In this document: positions 43,809-51,907 of the stretch, piece after piece
How the letters are laid out: the number at the start of each line of letters is the position of its first letter
Numbering within the stretch: the stretch's first letter is position 1
Source of the DNA: Paenibacillus sonchi
Lineage (GTDB): Bacteria > Bacillota > Bacilli > Paenibacillales > Paenibacillaceae
Reading direction: 5' to 3'
Assembly: GCF_016772475.1 (NCBI RefSeq)
Contig: NZ_CP068595.1
Location: 3,038,001 to 3,102,000, forward strand
Length of the DNA stretch: 64,000 nt
Made by a program: the position numbers and the translations under genes
The notes under the pieces: generated by a model
The model's database searches: none
What the model saw: only the letters and a program-made list of their open reading frames with translations
What the model was told of the DNA's origin: nothing

Positions 43809-45707
43809 ATGAAGTTGCCATCAATGAAGGCAGCCGCAGCGATATTCATGCTGTTTCTGCTGATTTCCATAGTGCCTATCGGGATCGCAGTGCAATGGGG
43901 CGGCGGGGCAGGATTTTCTATACCGGACTGGGAACTGAAATGGGAGACTTCAGACGTATGCGATCCTGCGGCAGCAGCTGAAGCCCCTGACAGCGAATGG
44001 GTGCAAGCAGACATGGATTCAGTGCGGCCTGCGGCTCCGGCAGATGCTTCCGCAGTCTGGTTCCGTTTTCCCCTCCCGTTAACGGAAGAGCGCAACCCGG
44101 CCCTGTTGATTAATAAAGTCACCGGACATAACCTCAGGGCCTATGCGGATCATAAGCTTATCTATGAGTCGCAGGATTTGATGAATTATGATGAAAGAAA
44201 AGTGCTGATCCCCTTGTCCGGGACGGAGGGGCATTCCTGGTTATATCTATGGAGCAGCGGAGACGGACAGGGCTTTGGAATTGAAGGGGAAATCACGGCA
44301 GGGAACTACGGGAAGCTGCTGGAGTATTATGTAAAGCAAAATTTGCCGGATATGGTGATTGGTGCGGCATTTCTATTTGTAGGTGCGGCACTTATGGGCT
44401 GCTTGCTGTTTCTCAAGCTGGACTTTTTCAAAGGCGGTTTTTTTCTTGTCCTGGTTATCGTATCCTTCGGGGTTCTGTTCATCACCTATTCACCGTTTCT
44501 GCCGGTTATTCTACATATCCCGGACCACTGGACCCAGACCTGCTTTGATCTGGCATTATTTACATTGCTGCCGTCGTTTACGATCTACTTTGAGCAGATT
44601 TTTGGCGCAGGCAAGCACAGGGTAATCACAAAGCTGCGCAAATTCCAACTGGGTTATTCGTTGTTCTGTCTGGTATTTCTCATTGTCAATGCTATGCTGT
44701 CTTACCGCCTGGACGGGCTGTATAGAATCGCTACCGTTGATTTTCTGGGCCTCCTGATGATAGCGCAGTTCATCTATTTACTGTTCGTGACGCTCGGAGC
44801 TGCGTTCAAAGGCAATCGGGATGCCGTCATCTTTTCGGCCGGATTCTCTGTTTTTGCCTTATTGTCATTAACTGAGCTGATTCTCTACTACGCCAACAAC
44901 AGCTACCACTTGCAATGGTGGAAGTGGGGAGTGATTGCGTTCGTGGCTTCGCTTATTCTCATTTTGGGCAGGAGATTTGCAGGCAATCATGAGCAGGTGC
45001 TCGAATATTCCCGTGATCTGGAGAAATTCAATGACGACCTGCAGCGGTCTGAGAAAATGGAGATCATCAGCGAGCTCGCTGCTTCGGTGGCCCATGAGGT
45101 GCGCAATCCCCTGCAGGTGACCCGCGGATTCTTACAGATACTGGGGGAACGCTCTGATAAGAAGGAGAAGGAATACCTGCAGATGGCTATGGAGGAGCTC
45201 GACAGGGCCTCGCTCATCATTACGGATTTTTTGACCTTTGCCAAGCCGGGGATGGATACGCTGGACAGATTTGAGGTGGCGGAGGAGCTGCGGCATGTCT
45301 CCGGCGTTCTGGTGCCGCTGGCCCATCTGCAAGGGGGGACCATTGAGCTTAACCTGGAGAGCGGGCTTCAGGTGCTCGGCAGCACCTCCAAGTTCAAACA
45401 GGCTTTTATCAATCTGATCAAAAATGCTATTGAATCCCTGGAAGAAGATGGACAAATAACGGTTGCCGCCTGGAGATCGGGAGAGCACATCATCATCAGT
45501 GTCCGGGATAACGGGGAAGGGATGAAGATGAGCGAGCTGGCGCATCTGGGCGAGCCTTACTATTCGAATAAAAAGAAGGGAACAGGCCTTGGACTTATGG
45601 TTACGTTCCGGATTATTGAAGCAATGAACGGTTCCATTCAGTTTCAGAGCAGAAAGGGAGAAGGCACTGAGGTTATTGTGAAATTACCATCAGCCGCAAA
45701 AAAATAG
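43809..45707 (+). CDS. Membrane histidine kinase, sporulation-kinase-like (first of a tandem pair)
   Basis: The 632-residue protein has a signal/anchor helix, an extracytoplasmic domain (about 30-175), seven membrane helices (about 182-400), a short coiled coil, a HisKA domain with His429 in VAHEVRNPLQ, and an ATPase domain with INLIKNAIES (N box), RDNGEGM (G1) and GTGLGLMV (G2). The dimerisation motif HEVRNPLQVTRGFLQ is that of sporulation kinases feeding Spo0F. No response regulator gene adjoins it. The extracytoplasmic plus 7TM layout resembles 7TMR-DISM receptors, so a soluble ligand is likely. The next gene is a paralogue. Confidence 0.88.
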   Translation: MKLPSMKAAAAIFMLFLLISIVPIGIAVQWGGGAGFSIPDWELKWETSDVCDPAAAAEAPDSEWVQADMDSVRPAAPADASAVWFRFPLPLTEERNPALLINKVTGHNLRAYADHKLIYESQDLMNYDERKVLIPLSGTEGHSWLYLWSSGDGQGFGIEGEITAGNYGKLLEYYVKQNLPDMVIGAAFLFVGAALMGCLLFLKLDFFKGGFFLVLVIVSFGVLFITYSPFLPVILHIPDHWTQTCFDLALFTLLPSFTIYFEQIFGAGKHRVITKLRKFQLGYSLFCLVFLIVNAMLSYRLDGLYRIATVDFLGLLMIAQFIYLLFVTLGAAFKGNRDAVIFSAGFSVFALLSLTELILYYANNSYHLQWWKWGVIAFVASLILILGRRFAGNHEQVLEYSRDLEKFNDDLQRSEKMEIISELAASVAHEVRNPLQVTRGFLQILGERSDKKEKEYLQMAMEELDRASLIITDFLTFAKPGMDTLDRFEVAEELRHVSGVLVPLAHLQGGTIELNLESGLQVLGSTSKFKQAFINLIKNAIESLEEDGQITVAAWRSGEHIIISVRDNGEGMKMSELAHLGEPYYSNKKKGTGLGLMVTFRIIEAMNGSIQFQSRKGEGTEVIVKLPSAAKK

Positions 45708-45814
45708 GAATTATTTTGTTTAATACCGTTTTTTTGAAGGGATGCGCTGTGACTGGAGCGAAGTACTACTAACAACAGAACTAAGCTTCTGAAATTTTCT
45801 GCTGAGGTGCTTGC

Positions 45815-47729
45815 ATGCGCTTGTTCGCTAAAATTCTACATTTAACCATAGTTCTATTCGTACTTTGTACGGCCTGTGGCGCGTTCGAGGCCTCGGCAGC
45901 AGGCCGGCACGCCCCCGGGAATTGACAAGCTGGCAGATGAAATGGGGAAGTCCGGACGGAGATGCGGGGCAAGAGGTACCGCTTGGAGAGACTCGGGGCT
46001 GGATAAAGGTTGATGCCCGTCAGGGGACACCGGAGCTTCCCAAGGGGATATCCTCTGCATGGACGCGGATAACGCTGCCGGAGAGTCAATATACTTCGCC
46101 TGCGGTTTATATTAAGACGTTATATGCCTTGCATGTTAAGGTGTATGCGGGTGAACGTCTTATCTTTGAAGGCAGCCGCAGTTATATCCATGACAATTAT
46201 TCATTGCTCATTCCGCTGAGTACCGAAGATCAGGGCACAACCCTATATATATGGACGGCAACCCTGCAGGACCGTATCGGAATTAAAGACAGAGTAGCCT
46301 TGGGCGAACACAGCGATCTGCTTAAGGATTATTCGAAAAATGGACTTGCCGATATCATTTTGGGCGGAGCTTTTCTGTTCGTGGCTCTCGTTTTGTTTGT
46401 ATGCACCTTTTACCTGAGCAAGGAGTATTTCTCCATTGCGACCGCACTGTCCCTGGTGATAGCCTCCACGGGAGTCCTGTCCATTACCTATTCTCCTTTT
46501 ACGTACACCTTCTTCAGTTATTTGGGTCCGCTTAGCGTCGTTTTTTTCGATCTGGCGCTGCTGTCGCTGCTCCCCGCATTAACCTTTTTGTTTGAGAAAA
46601 TATTCGGCAGCGGCAAGTTCGCCATCATCCGGCGTTTCCGTAAATTCCAGGCAGCCTATTCACTGTTCTGCATAGCCTGTCTGATCGTGAACACCCTCTC
46701 GGGCAACCGGCTGGTGGAATTTTATTATGTCGTGTCCGCCACCATTGTCGGAGTCATTATGATTCTGCAATTCATCCTGCTGATTGCCTGTGTTATCCTC
46801 TTCTCGCTGCGTGGGAACAAGGATGCAATCACCTTTGCCATCGGTTTCGGAACAGCAGCTTTGACCGGAGCGGTTGAGCTGGCCTGGTATTATTACCGCC
46901 AGGGCAATTATGATCTCATCTACTGGAAGTGGGCGCTGGTGGTGTTCATTCTATCCTTGATCATCATACTGGGACGCCGTCTTGCCCTGAACCATCAGCA
47001 GGTTGTCAAGTATTCACGGGAACTGGAGCTCTTCAATAACGAACTGCAGCGTTCCGAAAAAATGGAAATCATCAGCGAGCTGGCCGCATCTGTTGCGCAT
47101 GAGGTGCGCAATCCGCTTCAGGTGACAAGAGGGTTTCTGCAGCTGTTGAGCGAGAAGTCGGGCGGCGATGAGCGTAAATATTTGTCCATGGCCTTAAGCG
47201 AGCTGGACCGCGCATCCAATATCATTACGGATTTTCTAACGTTCGCCAAACCTGAGTTCGAGAAGATCTCTCAGCTGAGCGTCCTGGAGGAATGCAAGCA
47301 TATCGAGAGCATCATGCTGCCGTTGTGCCACTTGAACGGCGGCAAAATGGTGCTCGAGGTCACCGGGGATTTATGGGTAAAGGGCAATTCCTCCAAATTC
47401 AAGCAGGCTTTTATCAATATGATCAAGAACAGTATTGAGTCGCTCGGGGAGGATGGCAGCATTCATATTAAGGCATATGCCAAAGGAGATAAGGTGTTCA
47501 TTCATATCAAGGATAACGGGGCGGGCATGGACCCGGCAGTTCTGAGCAGGCTAGGTGAGCCTTATTTCTCTTCCAACAAAACAAAAGGAACAGGCCTTGG
47601 GCTAATGGTTACGTTCAGGATCATAGAGGCGATGGGGGAGAGGTCCGCTTCATAAGCAGCAAAGGAGCCGGAACCGAGTCCATTACCATTCTGCCTTTGG
47701 CAGAAGCTCCGGAGGGTTCTGGCTCCTAA
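45815..47729 (+). CDS. Membrane histidine kinase, paralogue of the preceding gene (frame broken twice)
   Basis: ATG 45815 with GAGGTG upstream starts a signal peptide (LHLTIVLFVLCTACGAFEA) that is out of frame with the rest unless one base is added at the C5G3 run 45912-45919; the end also needs one G at 47634-47638, giving GGEVRFISSKGAGTES before a stop at 47727-47729. The restored protein of about 638 residues parallels its neighbour: extracytoplasmic domain, seven helices, VAHEVRNPLQVTRGFLQ, INMIKNSIES, KDNGAGM, GTGLGLMV. The kinase core is highly similar to its neighbour, the sensor part much less. It converges on the RiPP precursor gene, 21 bp away. Confidence 0.85.
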
Positions 47730-47750
47730 CGGGACAAAGCCTTATAGATC

Positions 47751-47990
47751 TTACCAGGTGCTGAGAGTGGTTAAGTCTGTTTTCATTACGCCTGATGCCG
47801 GACTGGGCGGGATAACCAGATAGAACTCATTGGACGCTTCTTCAACGGTTCTGAGGGTAATATTGTCGGGAAGTTCAATGCCTAGCGCTTCTTGGAGGGC
47901 TGCCTTCGGATCTGTGAGTAATCTTTGCTTGAAACCCGGATCTTCCCACGCCTTTTGAATTACTTGATTTCGGAGAATTGCTTCTGACAA
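47751..47990 (-). CDS. NHLP-leader RiPP precursor peptide
   Basis: TTG 47990 is chosen because GGGAAGGGTG on the minus strand ends 6 nt upstream. The 79-residue product starts MSEAILRNQVIQKAWEDPGF and continues with LLTDPKAALQEALGIELP and FYLVIPPSP, the nitrile-hydratase-like leader (NHLP) pattern used by several natural-product precursors. The last 15 residues (ASGVMKTDLTTLSTW) are a plausible core; they have no Cys, five Ser/Thr and a terminal Trp. No GG cleavage motif. It lies 83 bp downstream of a class I isoprenoid synthase-like gene on the same strand. No peptidase, transporter or other modifying enzyme is adjacent. Confidence 0.85.
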   Translation of the reverse strand: MSEAILRNQVIQKAWEDPGFKQRLLTDPKAALQEALGIELPDNITLRTVEEASNEFYLVIPPSPASGVMKTDLTTLSTW

Positions 47991-48073
47991 AATAATCACC
48001 CTTCCCAAAATGGTTATATTTTCCTGATTAGTATAGCATAGCCCACTCTATTAATCTATATCCTATTTCCTAT

Positions 48074-49006
48074 TTACGGATTCATATGTTTGGACAACCA
48101 GTAACCCAGACCCCCGCCTTGCAAAAGCTGTTTTTCCGCTTCGATTGCTGCTGCCATCTGCTGCAGATTCTCGGCCATAAACTGATGGAAAGCGATGAGA
48201 TGAGGAGCGTTCAGGCGGCAGTTTTCAAGCTTTTTGTGATTATCCAACGCCGTACCGGCATACGCAGCAAGCCCCCCTTTTGTAAAGATATAATCCTTGA
48301 CCTGCGCTTTGGTAAGCGCAACCTGATCTATGCCTGTGTGATGTCCGGCCAGGGACAGCAGGCAATTATAGCTTCCTTCAGCAAGGTCTTGCTCCCAATC
48401 CTCGTAGTCGTCCAGCATTTGCAGGGTGAGCAGTACGGTATGGAGAATATCCTCCGCTTCCGGAATCAGAGAAGCATTGCCGGTATGCAGCAGAATAGCT
48501 GTGCTGGTAAGCTTCAGCGGACTGGCTTTGTGGGAGATTTTCAGCCGGTCATTCCTAAAATAATCTCCGTGCGCCTCACCGGCCACACTCTCCGCCCACT
48601 CCAGAATATAGCGGTTAAAGCAGAGCCAGAAAAGGGACTCCGGCGGAAACAGCGGCCTGTACTTGTTCAAGAACTCAACATACAGCAGATTGGCCAGCGG
48701 CAGCATCCGGGATGCGCTGTTATCACTGTCCATCAGATCATCCTGAATGAAGAAATACAGCATGCAAAAAATATTGCCGGCCGACAGCCCGCGGGCTTCA
48801 GCCTCTGTCAGGCCGTAACCGTCCCTGAGCCAGAAGGGGAGCAGATAACTGATATAATTTTTGTGGCTTCCTGTGCTGAAAACGTTAAACTGTTCGAGAT
48901 AGGACAATCCTTGAATGCGGAGAGAATCAGGGAATTCGGAAATCACACTGCTGCAGTCCTGAAATACCAAACGGAGCTCTTTGTCGTAATCATGCAGCCA
49001 ATCCAT
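48074..49006 (-). CDS. Class I isoprenoid synthase-like enzyme paired with the RiPP precursor
   Basis: AGGAGG is followed by ATG at 49009 and 49006; 49006 has the better spacing. The 310-residue, largely helical protein has two Asp-rich motifs: DDLMD at residues 89-93 and DDYED at 199-203, the magnesium-diphosphate sites of trans-prenyl synthases and class I terpene synthases. Length and first motif also recall ComQ, the enzyme that prenylates the Trp of ComX, although ComQ as I recall it lacks the second motif. Being upstream of and co-directional with an NHLP precursor that ends in Trp, it may prenylate that peptide. A stand-alone terpene or prenyl-diphosphate synthase is the alternative. 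Confidence 0.75.
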   Translation of the reverse strand: MDWLHDYDKELRLVFQDCSSVISEFPDSLRIQGLSYLEQFNVFSTGSHKNYISYLLPFWLRDGYGLTEAEARGLSAGNIFCMLYFFIQDDLMDSDNSASRMLPLANLLYVEFLNKYRPLFPPESLFWLCFNRYILEWAESVAGEAHGDYFRNDRLKISHKASPLKLTSTAILLHTGNASLIPEAEDILHTVLLTLQMLDDYEDWEQDLAEGSYNCLLSLAGHHTGIDQVALTKAQVKDYIFTKGGLAAYAGTALDNHKKLENCRLNAPHLIAFHQFMAENLQQMAAAIEAEKQLLQGGGLGYWLSKHMNP

Positions 49007-49137
49007 CATTTTGCCTCCTGTCTTCAATTTTTTTGATCAAGAGAGATATGTATAATGATTAGGTAAAAAATGGTTATTCGTGATGATTATAAGCTTCCTG
49101 GCCGTTGATTTCAATCTTAATTCGGGGGAGATTCGGT

Positions 49138-49452
49138 ATGGAATGGTATACCTTCGGACAAATGCTGATGCATATCCGTCTAGGCCAAAAAGCTGCCACA
49201 CCTGACGGGCGCACAGTGCTGCGCACCTCTGCCGGATTACTCTGGCAAGGGGGCAGGCTGGACGGTGAATTTGTGCAAATTAAAGATTATCTCTTCTCCG
49301 ATATATGGCGGATATTCGAGGATGAAGCGAGCCTGAAAGAAAGCCGTGGCCGGGATATTCATGAGCAAAAGGAACGTGAAATGCTGGCGAATCAATATGA
49401 AGAGCAGCGCTGGAATGAGCTGGAGATTCGGAGAGCCCGGTGGGAAGACTGA
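49138..49452 (+). CDS. Hypothetical protein of 104 residues
   Basis: ATG 49138 follows GGGGGAG with 7 nt spacing. The product starts MEWYTFGQMLMHIRLGQKA and ends with a charged helical region (HEQKEREMLANQYEEQRW). No known motif. It is divergent from the isoprenoid synthase-like gene and precedes an oxidoreductase gene by 68 bp in the same direction, possibly in one transcript. Confidence 0.65.
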   Translation: MEWYTFGQMLMHIRLGQKAATPDGRTVLRTSAGLLWQGGRLDGEFVQIKDYLFSDIWRIFEDEASLKESRGRDIHEQKEREMLANQYEEQRWNELEIRRARWED

Positions 49453-49520
49453 TTCTACACCTGGGACGAGCGCGGGATAGGGTGCCGGAAGGGCAAACAT
49501 ATAGAGGAGGGGTTATCGGT

Positions 49521-50597
49521 ATGGAGAAGGTTGTATTTGGACTGGTGGGCGGAGGCTGGCGGGCGGAGTTTTATCTGCGGATTGCGAGAGAGCTTCCGGA
49601 GCAATTTGCCGTTGGCGCCATGTTCGTCCGCAATAAGGAAAAGGCTGAAGCGCTGAGCAGAACCTGGGGAGTGCGGGTGTACACCTCGATCGGGGATTTT
49701 ATATCGGCAGCATCCTATTCTTTTGCAGTAGTAAGCTTGAAAAAGGATATCAGCACAGCATATGTAATCAGACTGGCCGAAGCCGGAATTCCGGTGCTGG
49801 CCGAAACACCTCCCGCCCCGGATCTGGTCCGGCTGAAGGAGTTGTGGAACCGTATGGGCGGTTCGGCGACGATCCAGATTGCCGAGCAGTACATGTTTCA
49901 GCCGATGCATGCGGCAAGGATTGCGCTTGCTGACTCAGGCAGGCTTGGAACTGTCAGCCAGGCCCAGGTATCGGCTGCGCACGGCTACCACGGCATCAGT
50001 CTGATCCGCCGGCTGCTTGGCACCGGCTTCGGCAATGTCAGCATCCGTGCGCAGCAGTTCCGTTCAGCAATTATTGAAGGACCGCAGCGCAGCGGCCCCC
50101 CTTCAGCTGAAGCAAGGGTGCAGAGTGTCCAGACATTGGCCGTGCTGGACTTTGGCGACAAGCTGGGCGTATTCGATTTCACCGGCGACCAGTATTTTTC
50201 GTGGATTCGCGGCAGCCGGATACTCGTTCGCGGGGACCGGGGAGAGCTGATGAACGATGATGTCTCCTGGCTGCAGGCCTATGATACACCGCTATATGGC
50301 AAGCTGCGCCGGATCGACACCGGTCATGGCGGCAATCTGGAGGGCTTTTACCTCAAGGGGATCATGATGGACGGAGAGTGGTTATACCGGAATCCCTTCG
50401 CACCAGCCCGGCTCTCGGAGGATGAAATCGCGGTCGCGGAGAGCCTGGTCCGGATGCAGCGTCATGTCGGGGGCGGGCCATCTTTTTATAGCCTGGCCGA
50501 AGGCAGCCAGGACCAGTATTTGGCGCTGCTGCTGGAGCAGGCCGCAGAGAGCGGCGAAACCGTAGTTTCGCAGCGCCAGCCCTGGGCGGCGGAGTAA
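49521..50597 (+). CDS. Gfo/Idh/MocA-family oxidoreductase
   Basis: ATG 49521 follows GAGGAGGGG. The 358-residue protein has an N-terminal Rossmann dinucleotide motif (VFGLVGGGWRAEFYLRIA), a conserved strand AETPPAP where family members carry EKP, and the C-terminal alpha/beta substrate domain (GRLGTVSQAQVS onward). Replacement of the catalytic EKP Lys by Thr-Pro is notable and may mean altered chemistry. Substrate unknown, probably a sugar derivative. Confidence 0.82.
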   Translation: MEKVVFGLVGGGWRAEFYLRIARELPEQFAVGAMFVRNKEKAEALSRTWGVRVYTSIGDFISAASYSFAVVSLKKDISTAYVIRLAEAGIPVLAETPPAPDLVRLKELWNRMGGSATIQIAEQYMFQPMHAARIALADSGRLGTVSQAQVSAAHGYHGISLIRRLLGTGFGNVSIRAQQFRSAIIEGPQRSGPPSAEARVQSVQTLAVLDFGDKLGVFDFTGDQYFSWIRGSRILVRGDRGELMNDDVSWLQAYDTPLYGKLRRIDTGHGGNLEGFYLKGIMMDGEWLYRNPFAPARLSEDEIAVAESLVRMQRHVGGGPSFYSLAEGSQDQYLALLLEQAAESGETVVSQRQPWAAE

Positions 50598-50619
50598 GCC
50601 TGCGGGCGCCGTGCGGGGT

Positions 50620-50823
50620 GAAACAACGGCAGGAATGCCGTTGCTGGGGTACTGGCGGCGGGGGCAGGGAGAAACAAAGGCAGGAATGCCGTTGCAGGGG
50701 CGCTGGTGTCGGGGGCAGGGAGAAACAACGGCAGGAATGCCGTTGCAGGGGTGCTGGTGGAGGCAGCGGGATGAAATAAAGGCAGAAATGCCGTAGTTGG
50801 GGCGCCGGTGGCGACCTCGGGGT
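50620..50823. repeat. Tandem 51-bp repeats, family B, four units
   Basis: Units start at 50620, 50671, 50722 and 50773, exactly 51 bp apart. Each begins GAAA(C/T)AA and carries the palindrome CAACGGCAGGAATGCCGTTG (8-bp arms) or a one-mismatch variant, followed by a GC-rich spacer. It begins 22 bp after the oxidoreductase stop. Confidence 0.9.
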
Positions 50824-50880
50824 TTTGGCTGATCTTACTTACTATATGCCCCTCATTTCAGCCGGAAATCCATTTGAGAC

Positions 50881-51441
50881 GAAATGAGAGGTACTTATAC
50901 CTCAGATTTGCCCGATTGGTCAGTGTGGTGAGAAATAAGAGGTATATATACCTCACATTTGAGCAATTGGTCAGTTTGGTGAGAAATGAGAGGTACTTAT
51001 ACCTCAGATTTGCGCGATTTGCCAGTGTGGGGAGAAATGAAAGGTACATATACCTCAGATTTGCGCGATTGGCCAGTGTGGGGAGAAATGAAAGGTACAT
51101 ATACCTCAGATTTGCGCAATTGGCCAGTGTGGTGAGAAATGAGAGGTACTTATACCTCAGATTTGCGCAATTGGCCAGTGTGGTGAGAAATGAGAGGTAC
51201 TTATACCTCACATTTGCGCGATAGGCCAGTTTGGGGAGAAATAAGAGGTATTTATACCTCACATTTGCGCGATAGGCCAGTGTGGTGAGAAATGAGAGGT
51301 ACTTATACCTCACATTTGCGCGATAGGCCAGTGTGGTGAGAAATGAGAGGTACTTATACCTCACATTTGTGCGATTGGCCAGTTTGCGGCGAAATGAGAG
51401 GTACTTACACCTCACATTTGGGCAATTGGCCAGTTGAAGGC
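50881..51441. repeat. Tandem 51-bp repeats, family A, eleven units
   Basis: Eleven units of exactly 51 bp start at 50881 and repeat to 51391. Consensus start GAAATGAGAGGTACTTATAC, then CTCAGATTTGCGCGATTGG and CCAGTGTGGTGA. Each has a 6-bp-arm palindrome GAGGTA-nnnn-TACCTC; the second unit has the continuous palindrome GAGGTATATATACCTC. As 51 is a multiple of three, both strands stay open over long stretches, but no ribosome binding site precedes them. Families B and A are unrelated in sequence but share unit length and layout. Confidence 0.95.
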
Positions 51442-51546
51442 ACACTGTGATAGTAAGCGGAGTTCTACAAGAAACTGGATTTTTGACAGTTCAGGCTTCA
51501 GAATAAGGGGGGCCTAATCGAAGAGGGCCGGAGGAGGCAACGAGAT

Positions 51547-51852
51547 GAAACAACGGCAAAAATGCCGTTGTTATGGTGCCGCCGGAGGCAACGGGATGAA
51601 ACAACGGCAAAAATGCCGTTGTTATGGTGCCGCCGGAGGCAACGGGATGAAACAACGGCAAAAATGCCGTTGTTATGGTGCCGGCGGAGGCAACGGGATG
51701 AAACAACGGCAGAAATGCCGTTGTTAGAGCGCCGCCGGAGGCAAAGAGATGAAACAACGGCAGAAATGCCGTTGTTGGGGCGCCGGCGGAGGCAACGGGA
51801 TGAAACAACGGCAGAAATACCGTTGTTGGGGCGCCGCCGGAGGCATAGGGAA
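51547..51852. repeat. Tandem 51-bp repeats, family B, six units
   Basis: Units start at 51547, 51598, 51649, 51700, 51751 and 51802. Palindrome CAACGGCAAAAATGCCGTTG (or CAGAAATGCCG) in each, spacer ending GGAGGCAACGGGAT. These units match those at 50620-50823, so family B brackets family A. 51442-51546 is unassigned single-copy sequence. Confidence 0.93.
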
Positions 51853-51897
51853 AAAGGCAGCCGCTCCGCAGAATACCTGCGGAACGGCTGCCTTAAT
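51853..51897 (-). terminator. Terminator of the hexosaminidase gene
   Basis: On the minus strand AAGGCAGCCG-TTCCGCAG pairs with CTGCGGAG-CGGCTGCCTT, followed by TTTCCC. Confidence 0.82.
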
Positions 51898-51907
51898 GCC
51901 CCTGCTG

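Noticed and set aside
47751..49006. A canonical ComQ-ComX pair
   Set aside because: The peptide has an NHLP leader rather than a ComX precursor sequence, the enzyme has a second Asp-rich motif, and no ComP/ComA pair adjoins; the NarL-type system at 55.4 kb is 6 kb away with other genes between.
50808..51445. Protein-coding genes made of 17-residue repeats on either strand of the family A array
   Set aside because: Open frames follow from the 51-bp unit being a multiple of three and lacking stops. No ribosome binding site precedes either frame, and both strands look equally open.
50620..51852. CRISPR array
   Set aside because: The spacers between palindromes are conserved copies, not unique sequences, and no cas gene is present.
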